Source of the DNA: Modestobacter sp. VKM Ac-2986
GTDB taxonomy: Bacteria; Actinomycetota; Actinomycetes; Mycobacteriales; Geodermatophilaceae
Reading direction: 5' to 3'
DNA: 64,000 bases
Assembly: GCF_026967795.1 (NCBI RefSeq)
Contig: NZ_JAPVBH010000002.1
Location: forward strand, 248,001-312,000
Part shown: positions 36,096 through 44,775 of the stretch, piece by piece
How positions within the stretch are numbered: position 1 is the stretch's first letter
How the letters are laid out: each line of letters begins with the position of its first letter
Program-made: the position numbers and the translations under genes
Notes under the pieces: generated by a model
The model's database searches: none
Told to the model about the DNA's origin: nothing
What the model saw: only the letters and a program-made list of their open reading frames with translations

Positions 36096-37074
36096 GACCA
36101 CGGGCGCCGACCCCCAGTTCTGCCAGGACACCGGGGAGGAGACCCCGCCGCGCTCCACCCCCGCGGGCCGGCTGGTGCCGGACCGCTGCTCGGTGCAGGC
36201 GCTGCTGCGCGGCGACTCCCCCGTGGCCACCGCACCCCCGGCCCGGCGCTGGCTGCTGGTCGAACAGCCCGGGCCGTGGGGGCGGGACGCGCTGCTGGAG
36301 TCCCGGTTCGACCGGCACGTGGCCTCCCGGCTGGCGACCCGCGCCCGCGAGCTCGGCATGCGGATCCAGATGGTGCGGCGTCCCGGGGAGCGGCTGTCGG
36401 ACTCCGGCATGCGCTGGGCGGTGGCCGACACGACCGCGGGCGTGGAGACCGTGCACTGGTCGACCCGCACCTCCGACGCCGAGCTGCTGCAGCTGCCCTG
36501 GGACGGGTCGGTCGGCGAGGCCAGCACGCTGCCCACCTACCTGGTCTGCACCCACGGCGCGCACGACGCGTGCTGCGCGGTGCGCGGGCGACCGCTGGCC
36601 CGGGCACTGCCGCTGAGCGGGGCGCCGGTCGACGTGTGGGAGACCAGCCACCTGGGCGGTGACCGGTTCGCCGCCAACGTCGTCGTCCTGCCGTGGGGGT
36701 ACGTCTACGGGCAGGTGCCGCAGGACGGCGCCGGGCTGGTCGCCGCACACGCCGCCGGGGAGGTCGCACTGCCGTGGCTGCGCGGCAAGGCCGGGCTGAC
36801 GCCCGCGGCGCAGGCCGCCCAGCACCACGCCCGCAGCGAGCTCGGGCTGCTCGGCGTGGCCGACCTCCCGCCCCGGGGGGTGCGCACGCTGGACTCCTCG
36901 GCCGCCGGGACCGAGTGCTTCGAGGTCACGCTGGCCGGCCCGGACGGCGACGTCGTGGTCACCGTGGAGAGCCGGCTGTCCGGTGAGGCCCAGCGGCTGA
37001 CCTGCGCCGCGGCCCGGCCGGGGCACTGGCGCACCTGGCACCCGCTGTCGCTGCAGGTGGCCGCGCGCGCCTGA
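36064..37074 (+). CDS. Sucrase/ferredoxin-like (thioredoxin-fold Fe-S) protein
   Basis: A 336-residue protein of the Suc_Fer-like family, related to thioredoxin-like [2Fe-2S] ferredoxins. Key features are CTHGAHDACCAVRGRPL with probable cluster ligands, then WETSHLGGDRFAANVVVLPWGYVYG, the most conserved block. The reaction is unknown; the 'sucrase' label is historical. It overlaps the oxygenase gene by 32 bases if ATG 36064 is used (23 if GTG 36073), so expression is coupled. An Fe-S protein could supply electrons to the Fe(II) oxygenase system, but this is speculation from context. Confidence 0.85.
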   Translation: MGTVTTAPEPETTGADPQFCQDTGEETPPRSTPAGRLVPDRCSVQALLRGDSPVATAPPARRWLLVEQPGPWGRDALLESRFDRHVASRLATRARELGMRIQMVRRPGERLSDSGMRWAVADTTAGVETVHWSTRTSDAELLQLPWDGSVGEASTLPTYLVCTHGAHDACCAVRGRPLARALPLSGAPVDVWETSHLGGDRFAANVVVLPWGYVYGQVPQDGAGLVAAHAAGEVALPWLRGKAGLTPAAQAAQHHARSELGLLGVADLPPRGVRTLDSSAAGTECFEVTLAGPDGDVVVTVESRLSGEAQRLTCAAARPGHWRTWHPLSLQVAARA

Positions 37075-37075
37075 G

Positions 37076-38284
37076 TCAGGCCAGCGCGCGGCCGCGGGCA
37101 GCCAGCAGCGGGATCTCCAGCTCGGCCGGGGTGAGCGAGCCGTGGAAGGCGCGCAGGCCCGCGGCGTGCGGCTCGGTCGCGGAGTCCAGCAGTGCCCAGC
37201 TGCCGCGGGCCAGGGCGAGGACGTCGCCGACCCGGTCGGCCAGGCCTGCGTCGACGGCCCCGAAGAGCCCGGCGTCGAAGGCCTCGGCCCGGTTGAGCAC
37301 CCAGGCGCGGTCGCCGAGCACCGCCCGCCAGGTGGCCAGGACGTCGTCGGCGGCGCCGGGCTCGGCGTGCACGTAGCGGGCCCGCGGTTCGCCGGTGAGC
37401 AGCCGGACGCCGTCGCCGAGCCCGTCGATCGTGCTGGTGTCCAGCCGGGTGGCGTCGGGGACGTCGACCATCCCGTGGTCGGCGGTGACCAGCAGGACGG
37501 CGTCGGCGGGCAGGCCGGCGACCAGCTGCTCGACGAGCCGGTCGACCTGGCCCAGCTGCGCGCGCCAGGCCGCCGAGTCGACGCCGCGGACGTGCCCGGT
37601 CAGGTCGAGGTCGGCGGTGTAGCCGTAGACCAGGCTGCGCTCGCCCGCACCCAGCCGGTCCAGCATCCCGGCGACCAGGTCACCGGCGCTGACGGCCGGC
37701 ACGTACTCCGCGCCCCGGTAAGCCGCGCGGGTGAGGCCGGAGGTCGCGAAGGCGTGCGGGGCGACCACGCTGCAGGTCACGCCCGCGGCGGCGGCGGAGG
37801 CGAAGACGGTGGGCTGTGCCTGCCACTGCTGCGGGTCGGGGTCGTCGCGCCACTGCACGTGGTTGAGCGTGGCGCCGGTGCCGGGCACCTCGGTGACGAA
37901 GCCGAGCACGCCGTGGCTGCCCGGCGGCAGACCGGTGCCCAGCGTGGTCAGGCTGACCGGTGTGGTGCTGGGGAACGGCGCGGACAGCACCCCGGCCGGG
38001 CGGTCGAGCGCGGTCAGCACGGGGGCCTGGGCGGGGTGGCCGGCGACCAGCTGCGCGCCGAGGCCGTCGACCAGCAGGACGGCGACCCGGCGGGCACCGG
38101 CGAGCGCGGTGACCAGGTCGAGCGGGTCGGCCGGGAGGTCGCCGCGGCGGACCGGCACGCCCAGCGCGGCGGCGACGCCGGGCAGGACGTCGGCGAGGGA
38201 CGCGCTGCCGTAGGCGGGCAGCGCGAAGCCGGCGGGGAGGCGGCCCCCGTCCGTCGCAGGCCCGGGACGGGGCCGGGAGGTCAC
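37076..38284 (-). CDS. Alkaline phosphatase-superfamily phosphodiesterase
   Basis: A 402-residue enzyme of the type I phosphodiesterase/nucleotide pyrophosphatase group. Metal-binding and nucleophile motifs are present: VAVLLVDGLGAQL, FPSTTPVSLTTLGTGLPPGSHGVLGF (Thr nucleophile) and VTADHGMVDVP with His. There is no signal peptide, so it is probably cytoplasmic. Actinobacterial relatives act on nucleotide or phospholipid diesters; the substrate is unknown. The GTG at 38284 overlaps the preceding methyltransferase stop (GTGA), forming a two-gene operon. Its stop is two bases from the convergent sucrase/ferredoxin gene's stop. Confidence 0.87.
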   Translation of the reverse strand: MTSRPRPGPATDGGRLPAGFALPAYGSASLADVLPGVAAALGVPVRRGDLPADPLDLVTALAGARRVAVLLVDGLGAQLVAGHPAQAPVLTALDRPAGVLSAPFPSTTPVSLTTLGTGLPPGSHGVLGFVTEVPGTGATLNHVQWRDDPDPQQWQAQPTVFASAAAAGVTCSVVAPHAFATSGLTRAAYRGAEYVPAVSAGDLVAGMLDRLGAGERSLVYGYTADLDLTGHVRGVDSAAWRAQLGQVDRLVEQLVAGLPADAVLLVTADHGMVDVPDATRLDTSTIDGLGDGVRLLTGEPRARYVHAEPGAADDVLATWRAVLGDRAWVLNRAEAFDAGLFGAVDAGLADRVGDVLALARGSWALLDSATEPHAAGLRAFHGSLTPAELEIPLLAARGRALA

Positions 38285-39015
38285 GGCCGGGTGGCCAGCA
38301 CGTGCAGGCCGGTGGCGACGTCCCGGTAGGGGGAGGCCTCGGCCAGCGCTAGCTCGAGGGTGCGCAGTGCGGCCTGGTCGGCGCCGCTGGAGGCGCCCAG
38401 CAGGTCGGCCACCACCGACACCCCGCGCCACTCCCCCGGCTCCAGCCCGGCGGCGGCCAGCAGCGAGAGCAGCTCCTCGGGGCTGAACCGGCGCCGCGCC
38501 GGACCCGACCTCGCCGGTGCCGGGTCGCGGTCGGCGAGCAGTGCGCGGGCCTCCACCGGGTGGCCGCCGACGGCCCGGGCCAGGACCGCACCGGCCCGGT
38601 TGGCCGAGGCGATGGACAGCTGACCGCCCGGGCGGAGCACCCCGGCGATCTGGGCCAGCGTGCTCGCCGGGTCGTCGACCACCTCGAGCACGAAGTGGCA
38701 CAGCACCAGGTCGAAGAGGTCGCCCTCGGGCAGCGCGGCGAGCATCCGGTCGCCGTCGCCCTGGATGCCGCGCACCTGCTCGCCCGCGCCGGCGGCCGCA
38801 GCCCGGCGGTGCAGCGTGGCGAGGGCGTCGGCGCTGGGGTCGACGACGGTCAGCTGGTGGCCGAGCTGGGCCAGCGGGACGGCGAACATGCCGCTGCCGC
38901 CGCCCAGGTCGAGCACGCGCAGCGGGGGGCCCGCGGTGACCAGCGGGTCGAGGGCGGCCCAGATCGCCGCCGTCCGGGCCGGAGCCTGCGCGGTGACGGC
39001 GGGAGGGTTCAACAC
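38281..39015 (-). CDS. SAM-dependent class I methyltransferase
   Basis: A 244-residue Rossmann-fold methyltransferase. Motif I is RVLDLGGGSGMFAVPLA, motif II TVVDPSADAL, motif III GDGDRMLAALPEGDLFDLVLCHFVLEVVDDP, and LRPGGQLSIAS follows, like UbiE/Methyltransf_11 proteins. In other actinobacteria a similar gene precedes the SAV_6107/DnaE2 region, but here it pairs with the phosphodiesterase. The GTG start at 39015 follows a TAGGCT hexamer by seven bases. The substrate cannot be inferred. Confidence 0.88.
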   Translation of the reverse strand: MLNPPAVTAQAPARTAAIWAALDPLVTAGPPLRVLDLGGGSGMFAVPLAQLGHQLTVVDPSADALATLHRRAAAAGAGEQVRGIQGDGDRMLAALPEGDLFDLVLCHFVLEVVDDPASTLAQIAGVLRPGGQLSIASANRAGAVLARAVGGHPVEARALLADRDPAPARSGPARRRFSPEELLSLLAAAGLEPGEWRGVSVVADLLGASSGADQAALRTLELALAEASPYRDVATGLHVLATRP

Positions 39016-39022
39016 CCCGGGG

Positions 39023-39028
39023 AGCCTA
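39023..39028 (-). promoter_or_regulatory. TAGGCT -10 hexamer before the methyltransferase
   Basis: On the minus strand TAGGCT lies seven bases before GTG 39015 with only CCCCGGG between, the leaderless geometry. Confidence 0.55.
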
Positions 39029-39159
39029 GTGCCGCCGCGGGCGCGCAGCAGAGCGCCGTGGCGGAACGGCACCGTCCGCCGGGAGGGGTCCGAGTGGCGG
39101 GTGGGGTGCCAGAGGGAACGCCCGCGCGCGTGTCCCTTCCGGAACGGGGTGCTGCTGCC

Positions 39160-39165
39160 TAGGTT
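39160..39165 (+). promoter_or_regulatory. TAGGTT -10 hexamer before the 68-residue gene
   Basis: TAGGTT lies six bases before ATG 39172. An upstream GGAAC (39141-39145) sits about 17 bases before GTT, a spacing also compatible with an extracytoplasmic-function sigma factor promoter. Confidence 0.5.
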
Positions 39166-39171
39166 GCCGCC

Positions 39172-39378
39172 ATGCCGAGTTACCGCCTGCTGGACGGGGA
39201 CGGACGCCCGACCGACCTCTTCACCGCCTCGTGCGACGACGAGGCGCGGGCCTTCGGGGTGCTGCGCGCCCACGAACTCCCGCGTCCCGAACCCCGGTTC
39301 GGGTCGCGCCGCGACTTCCAGGTGCAGCGCCAGGACGGCGAGCGCTGGCAGTTGCTCGTCGCCTTCGCCCCCGTCTGA
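39172..39378 (+). CDS. Small protein of unknown function (68 aa)
   Basis: A short soluble protein with a balanced amino acid composition and one Cys (TASCDDEARAF). Segments such as RDFQVQRQDGERWQLLVAF predict a small alpha/beta fold. I do not recognise a named family. Coding is supported by high GC at third positions, a TAGGTT hexamer at leaderless distance, and a hairpin terminator right after its stop. It is divergent from the methyltransferase and codirectional with the metallophosphatase. No function is claimed. Confidence 0.65.
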   Translation: MPSYRLLDGDGRPTDLFTASCDDEARAFGVLRAHELPRPEPRFGSRRDFQVQRQDGERWQLLVAFAPV

Positions 39379-39411
39379 GGAAGGACCCCGTCCCCTCTGG
39401 ACGGGGCAGGC
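39379..39411 (+). terminator. Short hairpin terminator related to the dispersed repeat
   Basis: Directly after the stop, GGAAGGACCCCG matches the opening of the 60-bp repeat family, but the element closes at once as an 8-bp stem (CCCCGTCC at 39386-39393, GGACGGGG at 39399-39406). It looks like a shortened variant of that repeat. Confidence 0.6.
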
Positions 39412-39432
39412 GGGACCGGCGAGGGTGACCGG

Positions 39433-40191
39433 ATGGTGCGGCGCGTAGCGGTCCTGTCCGACGTCCACGGGGTGCTGCCGGTGCTGGAGGCGGTGCTCGC
39501 CGAGCCCGACGTCGCCGCGGCGGACCTGGTGGTGGTGACCGGTGACCACGCGGCCGGGCCGCAACCGGTGGAGGTGCTGGACCGGCTGACGGCGCTGGGC
39601 GACCGGGTGCTGCTGGTGCGCGGCAACGCCGACCGCGAGCTGGTGGCGCTGGCCGGCGGGGCCGACGTCGACGTGCCCGACCCGGTGAGCAGGTGGGCGG
39701 CCGCGCAGCTGCGCCCCGACCAGGTCGAGCTGCTGGCCGGGCTGCCGCACCCGGTGATGCTGGACGTCGAGGGCTTCGGTCCGACGGTCTTCTGCCACGG
39801 CACGCCCCGGGACGACGAGGAGGTCGTGCTGGTCGACACCCGGCTGGAGCGGTGGGCCGAGGTGTTCGCCGACCTGCCGGCGGAGGTGGCGACGGTGGTC
39901 TGCGGCCACACCCACATGCCCTTCCTGCGGCTGGTGGACCGGCGGCTGGTGGTCAACCCGGGCAGCGTCGGGATGCCCTACGGGCGTGCGGGCGGGCACT
40001 GGGCACTGCTGGCCGACGGCGCCGTCACCCTGCACCGGACGCCGCTCGACGTGGACGCCGCGGTGGCCCGGGTGGTCGCCGAGTCCGGCTACCCCCGCCG
40101 CCAGGAGTGGGCCGACTACTTCCTGCGGTCGGCGGCCAGCGACGCCGAGGCGCTCACCGTGTTCGGCCCGCGCGACGGCCGTCCCCGCTGA
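39433..40191 (+). CDS. Calcineurin-like metallophosphoesterase (YfcE type)
   Basis: A 252-residue phosphoesterase. Metal-binding motifs appear in order: SDVHG (D, H), VVTGDHAAG (D), VRGNADRE (N, D), FCHGTP (H) and CGHTHMPF (H, H), followed by NPGSVGMPYG. It is typical of the MJ0936/YfcE group acting on small phosphodiesters or phosphorylated compounds; the natural substrate is unknown. The ATG at 39433 has GAGGG seven bases upstream. A 14-bp hairpin lies between it and the convergent small gene. Confidence 0.92.
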   Translation: MVRRVAVLSDVHGVLPVLEAVLAEPDVAAADLVVVTGDHAAGPQPVEVLDRLTALGDRVLLVRGNADRELVALAGGADVDVPDPVSRWAAAQLRPDQVELLAGLPHPVMLDVEGFGPTVFCHGTPRDDEEVVLVDTRLERWAEVFADLPAEVATVVCGHTHMPFLRLVDRRLVVNPGSVGMPYGRAGGHWALLADGAVTLHRTPLDVDAAVARVVAESGYPRRQEWADYFLRSAASDAEALTVFGPRDGRPR

Positions 40192-40223
40192 GGGACGGGC
40201 CCGGGGACGGCGCCGCCGGGCTG

Positions 40224-40259
40224 GGGAGGGCGCCCGCTCGATGGGGCGGGCGCCCTCCC
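40224..40259. terminator. Bidirectional terminator
   Basis: A perfect 14-bp stem (GGGAGGGCGCCCGC at 40224-40237, complement at 40246-40259) with an eight-base loop separates two convergent genes. Confidence 0.85.
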
Positions 40260-40264
40260 GGAGA

Positions 40265-40534
40265 TCAGCTGCCGGTCTTGGTGACCCCGAACATGAGCAC
40301 GCGCCGTTCGACGTCGTAGTGGACCGTCTCGGTGTTGGTCAGCAGGTCCTGCAGGTTGTCGGCGTCGTCGGGGTCCAGGGTGAGGACCTCCTCCCAGGCG
40401 CCTTGGTCGAGCACGAGCTGCAGGGTGTACGTACCGGGCTTGCCCGGCTCTCCAGCGGTCCAGCTGAACTGGTAGTGGCTCAGCTGGCGGACCTTGATGG
40501 TGTTGTCGGTGACGGGCTGTGGGACCTCGGGCAT
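40265..40534 (-). CDS. Small protein of unknown function (89 aa)
   Basis: A soluble protein starting MPEVPQPVTDNTIKVRQLSH and continuing with a regular alternation suggesting a small beta-rich fold: FSWTAGEPGKPGTYTLQLVL, then an acidic turn LDPDDADNLQDLL and VERRVLMFGVTK. No family name is recalled. The ATG at 40534 has AGAGG seven bases upstream. It stands alone between a terminator and the dnaE2 terminator region, so it is probably monocistronic. Confidence 0.7.
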   Translation of the reverse strand: MPEVPQPVTDNTIKVRQLSHYQFSWTAGEPGKPGTYTLQLVLDQGAWEEVLTLDPDDADNLQDLLTNTETVHYDVERRVLMFGVTKTGS

Positions 40535-40856
40535 GGGTCTGCCTCTCGACGATGGAGCCGACCGGGCACCACACCCGGCCCGGGAGCTCTGGTACCCGCC
40601 CGGGTGGACACCACGCGCCGCCGCGGGATCGATCGGGCCAACAGGGCGGGAACGACAGCGCCCCGGTCCACCGGGTCGGACGGCCGGCTGTACCGGTACC
40701 GGTGGGCGCACCCCCTGGACGCGGTCCGGCGGCCGTCGACACCAGCGGGAGACGGGGACCGGGTCGGCATCCGGCACCGAGGTGGGAGCTGGACCGCTGC
40801 GGCCCGGGACTCGGCGGGTCCCGGGCCGTACGGGTCCAGCGCTCCCGTCGCCGGGC
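40535..40856. other. 322-base gap between the small gene and dnaE2
   Basis: No convincing gene in either strand. The right end holds the dnaE2 terminator at 40800-40828. The left end should hold the promoter and leader of the 89-residue gene, but no clear -35/-10 pair is visible. Several short palindromes rich in CCCGGG occur without an obvious role. Confidence 0.5.
40800..40828 (-). terminator. Terminator of the dnaE2 operon
   Basis: A perfect 11-bp stem (CGGCCCGGGAC at 40800-40810, complement at 40818-40828) with a seven-base loop lies 29 bases beyond the dnaE2 stop. Confidence 0.75.
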
Positions 40857-43800
40857 TCAATGACCCGAGCTGCCGGGGCTGGAGTGCCACAGCTTGCGCG
40901 GTGGCTCGGCCGCCGCGCGGCGCACGGCGGTCGCTGCGTCGTCGCCGGCGGGCTTGATGTCGGCGTAGGGCGACATCCGGAAGCCGGTCGGGTGCACCAG
41001 CACCGGGCGCACCACCACCGGCCGGGGACCGTAGGAGGCCGCCGCGCCGCTGATCGCCTGGTCGGTGTACTGCCCGGGCGTGACCATCAGGTCGGCGACC
41101 GCGGCCAGCCCGCCGGTCTCCCACGCCTCGTGCAGCGCGGGCAGCTCCCAGGCGCCGGTGGCCCGCATCGACACCCCGCGCGGACCGGTGCGGCGCATCA
41201 CCCCGCGGACCACCAGCAGCCAGGAGTGGAAGACGGTGGAGGCGTAGGGACCCTGAACGTCCTCGAAGAAGGTCGAGTCCGCGCACCCGGTGCCGTCGTC
41301 GAGGGTCACGAACACCACCCGCTTGCCGGACCGGATCGGCGGGGTCTGGGTGGCCACCTTCACCCCGGCCACCAGCACCTCCGCACCACTGCGGCACTGC
41401 AGCAGGTCGGCGGCCGGCACCGCACCGAGCGCGGCCAGGAACGGCCGGTAGAACTCGATGACGTGCCGGCTGGCGTCCAGCCCCAGCACCTCGAGCTCGG
41501 CACGCACCCGCTCGGCGTCGGTGAACTCCGGCAGCCCGGAGCTGACGAACTCCGGCTGGCCGGTGTCCCCGCCGCCCTCACCGACGTCGTCGAACAGCCC
41601 GGGCTCGGCCCCGTCGTCGGTCCCGGCCCCGGCCCCGGCCCCGAAGAGGTCGAGCCCGAGCTGGCCGGTGCTGCTGGCCCGCGCCCCGCTGCGGCTCCAC
41701 CGGTCGAGCTCACCGATCTGCAGCAGCAGGTCCCGCCGGGTCAGCTGCGCGCGCCGCCGGGCCGGCCGGCCGGCCTCGCTGTCGCGGACCCCGAACCCGT
41801 AGATCGAGTCGAACCCGCCGGCCAGCACCAGCCGCTCCACCACCGGCCGGGACACCTTCGCCCGGTTCCAGAAGTCGGTGAGCGACCGGTAGGGCTGCCC
41901 CTCGACGATCCGGGTGAGCTCCTCGTCGTTGATGCCCTTCACGTCGGCCAGCGACAGCCGGATGCCGTACCGCCCGGGTTCGGGCATCGCCGCGGGCATC
42001 CAGGGCGCCCGGGGCACGAGCTCCACCCCGCCGTCCTCGTCGGGCCCACCGTCGTCGGGGTCACTGTCGTACCGGCCGCCGTCGTCGGGGGCACCGCCGT
42101 CCGGGTCACCGCCGTCCGGGTCACCGTCGACCCGCTCGATCCGGTAGCTGCCGACCGAGGCGTTCACGTCCAGCCCCAGCACGGCCACCCCGAAGTTGCG
42201 GGCGTCGTCGAGGATCAACCGCTTGGGGTACATGCCCGGGTCGTGGGTGAGCACCCCGGCCAGGAACGCCGCGGTGTGGTGGGTCTTGAGCCAGGCCGAC
42301 TGGTAGGTGGGCAGCGCGAACGCCGCGGCGTGGGCCTTGCAGAAGCCGAAGGAGCCGAAGGCGACCAGCACCTCCCACACCTTCTCGACGACCTCGACGT
42401 CGAAGCCCTCCTCCAGCGCCCGCGGGGCGAACCAGGCCTTGACCTCGGCGTGGGCGTCCTTCTCCCCCAGCGCGCGGCGCACCTCGTCGGCGCTGGCCAG
42501 GTCGCAGCCGGTCATCACCGACACGATCTGCAGCACCTGCTCGTGGAAGACCACCACCCCGGCGGTCTCCTCCAGCGCCGGCTGCAGCGCCGGGTGCAGG
42601 TAGACCGGGTCGCGCCAGCCGTTCCGGGCCATCAGGAACGGGGTGACCATGTCGCTCTTCACCGGGCCGGGCCGGAACAGGGAGATGTCGACGATGAGGT
42701 CCTCGAAGGTCTGTGGGCCGAACTTGCCGACCAGCTCCCGCTGCCCCGGTGACTCGATCTGGAACATGCCCAGCGTGCGGGTGCTGCGGATCAGCTCGAA
42801 CGTCGTCGGGTCGTCGCGGGGCACCGCGTCGATGTCGAGCTCCTCGCCGTCGACCCGGGCCACCTCGTCCATGGCGTGGGCGATCGCCGACTGCATCCGG
42901 ATGCCGAGCAGGTCGAGCTTGAGCAGCCCCAGCTCCTCGACGTCGTCCTTGTCGAACTGGCTCATCGGGTAGCCGAGGTAGCTGCTCTCGACGGGGGTGC
43001 GGTCGAGCAGCGTGGCGTCGGACAGCAGCACGCCGCACGGGTGCAGCGCGATGTGCCGGGGCAGCCCGTCGAGCCGGGCGACCAGGTCGAACATCAGGTC
43101 CAGGTCGCCGCTGCCGCCCCCACGCCGGGAGCCCATCCGGCTGGCCCGCAGCTCCGGGAGGTCGCGCAGCGCGGCGTGCACCTGGTTGGCCCGGATGTGC
43201 GGGAACGCCTTGGCCACCGCGTCGACCTCGGCCGGCGGCAGACCCAGCGCTGCGCCGACGTCGCGGATGGCGTGCCGCACCCGGTAGGTGTCCATCATCG
43301 AGATGCAGCTGACCCGGTGCGCCCCGAAGCGGTCGATCACCGCGTCGTAGACCTCCATCCGCCGGGCGGACTCCACGTCGATGTCGATGTCGGGCAGCTG
43401 GTGGCGCAGCGGGGAGAGGAAGCGCTCCATCAGCAGGCCGTAGCGGATCGGGTCGACGTCGGAGATGCCCAGCAGGTAGGTGACCAGGCTGCCGGCGCCC
43501 GAGCCGCGGGCCGCGGCCCGCACCCGCAACTCCTTGATCAGGGCGACCACGTCGGCGACGGTGAGGAAGTAGGAGGGGTAGCCCAGCTGCTCGATCACCC
43601 CGAGCTCGGACTCCAGCCGCTCGCGCACCGCACCCGAGGGGGTCATCCCCCGCCGGCCGAACCCGGCCTCGCAGCGGGCCCGCAGCACCTGCGCCGGGCC
43701 CATGCCCCGCTCGGCGTCGGTGGTGACCACGTCGAGCTCGGGGTAGCGCACGGTGCCGATGCCCAGGTCGTCGCGGACGTCGACGGCGCACTGCTCGGCG

Positions 43801-44702
43801 ATGCGGGCGGTGGTCTCCAGCAGCCGGAGTGCGACGTCCCGGTCGGGGCCGGCGATGTCCTCGGCGACCTCGGCCATCTCCTTGCCCGACTTCAGGTGCC
43901 CCTCGGCGGTGCGCCGGTCGACGTGCCGCTCCCCCAGCGGCACCAGCCGGCGGGCGGCGTCGAGGACGTCGGCGGTGGGGGCGTCGAGGGCGTCGACGTA
44001 GCGGACGGCGTTGGTGAGCACCGCCGGGACGCCGGCCTCGGTGGCCAGCGCCAGCAGCGCCTGCGCGCGGGACCGGTCGCCCTGCCCGCGGTGGTGCACG
44101 ATCTCGACCACCAGCTGGCCGGGGCCGAACACCGACCGCCAGGCGGCCAGCCGGGCCCGGGCGAGGTCGGCGCGGCCGTCGGCCAGCGCCCGGCCGACCG
44201 AGGAGCCGGGGCCGAGCACCGCCAGAAGACCGGTGGCGTGCTCCCCGGCCAGGGTCAGCGAGCTGACCGGCTCACCGCGGGTGCCGGCGAGGTGGGTGGC
44301 GCTGGTGAGCCGGCACAGCGACCGCCAGCCCGCGCCGTCCTTGGCGAGGAAGGTGACCCGCGGCAGCCGCGGGTCGACGCTGGCCCCGCCCCGGGCCGGC
44401 GCCCGGCGGCCGGCCGGGTGGCGCGCCCGGTGCAGGTCGGCGGCCCGGACCCGGCCCGCCCCGGTCGGCTCGCCCCCGGCGACCGGGTCGACGGCCAGGT
44501 CGACGCCGAACAGCGGCCGGATGCCCGCCGACCGGGCGGCGAGGGCGAACTTGACCGCGCCGTAGAGGCCGTCGCGGTCGGTCAGCGCCAGCGCCCCCAT
44601 GCCGTGGTCGGCTGCCCGGGTGACCAGGTCGGCCGGGTGGTTGGCGCCGTGCCGCATCGAGTACCCCGAGGCGACGTGCAGGTGGACGAAGGGGTCACTC
44701 AC
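40857..44702 (-). CDS. dnaE2: Error-prone DNA polymerase DnaE2 with acidic insertion
   Basis: A C-family polymerase of about 1281 residues, the SOS-induced mutagenic DnaE paralogue. The PHP domain starts at once (VHLHVASGYSMRHGANHP). Polymerase aspartates lie in LPDIDIDVES and LLKLDLLGIRMQSA. The finger motif LVTYLLGISDVDPIRYGLLMERFL is present, as are C-terminal HhH and OB regions (VNASVGSYR, GIRLSLADVKGI). It is longer than the usual 1050-1150, partly from a repetitive Asp/Gly/Pro insertion coded by about 42015-42125 just before the HhH block. GTG 44702 is chosen; GTG-start alternatives upstream are non-conserved. It is third in an SOS-boxed operon after DUF6504 and SAV_6107. Confidence 0.93.
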   Translation of the reverse strand: MSDPFVHLHVASGYSMRHGANHPADLVTRAADHGMGALALTDRDGLYGAVKFALAARSAGIRPLFGVDLAVDPVAGGEPTGAGRVRAADLHRARHPAGRRAPARGGASVDPRLPRVTFLAKDGAGWRSLCRLTSATHLAGTRGEPVSSLTLAGEHATGLLAVLGPGSSVGRALADGRADLARARLAAWRSVFGPGQLVVEIVHHRGQGDRSRAQALLALATEAGVPAVLTNAVRYVDALDAPTADVLDAARRLVPLGERHVDRRTAEGHLKSGKEMAEVAEDIAGPDRDVALRLLETTARIAEQCAVDVRDDLGIGTVRYPELDVVTTDAERGMGPAQVLRARCEAGFGRRGMTPSGAVRERLESELGVIEQLGYPSYFLTVADVVALIKELRVRAAARGSGAGSLVTYLLGISDVDPIRYGLLMERFLSPLRHQLPDIDIDVESARRMEVYDAVIDRFGAHRVSCISMMDTYRVRHAIRDVGAALGLPPAEVDAVAKAFPHIRANQVHAALRDLPELRASRMGSRRGGGSGDLDLMFDLVARLDGLPRHIALHPCGVLLSDATLLDRTPVESSYLGYPMSQFDKDDVEELGLLKLDLLGIRMQSAIAHAMDEVARVDGEELDIDAVPRDDPTTFELIRSTRTLGMFQIESPGQRELVGKFGPQTFEDLIVDISLFRPGPVKSDMVTPFLMARNGWRDPVYLHPALQPALEETAGVVVFHEQVLQIVSVMTGCDLASADEVRRALGEKDAHAEVKAWFAPRALEEGFDVEVVEKVWEVLVAFGSFGFCKAHAAAFALPTYQSAWLKTHHTAAFLAGVLTHDPGMYPKRLILDDARNFGVAVLGLDVNASVGSYRIERVDGDPDGGDPDGGAPDDGGRYDSDPDDGGPDEDGGVELVPRAPWMPAAMPEPGRYGIRLSLADVKGINDEELTRIVEGQPYRSLTDFWNRAKVSRPVVERLVLAGGFDSIYGFGVRDSEAGRPARRRAQLTRRDLLLQIGELDRWSRSGARASSTGQLGLDLFGAGAGAGTDDGAEPGLFDDVGEGGGDTGQPEFVSSGLPEFTDAERVRAELEVLGLDASRHVIEFYRPFLAALGAVPAADLLQCRSGAEVLVAGVKVATQTPPIRSGKRVVFVTLDDGTGCADSTFFEDVQGPYASTVFHSWLLVVRGVMRRTGPRGVSMRATGAWELPALHEAWETGGLAAVADLMVTPGQYTDQAISGAAASYGPRPVVVRPVLVHPTGFRMSPYADIKPAGDDAATAVRRAAAEPPRKLWHSSPGSSGH

Positions 44703-44775
44703 GAGCCGTGCTCGCTGGCGCTCGCCCGACGCGTTCGCGCCACTGCTGTGCTCATGCGTGAGCTCGCACGCTCGC

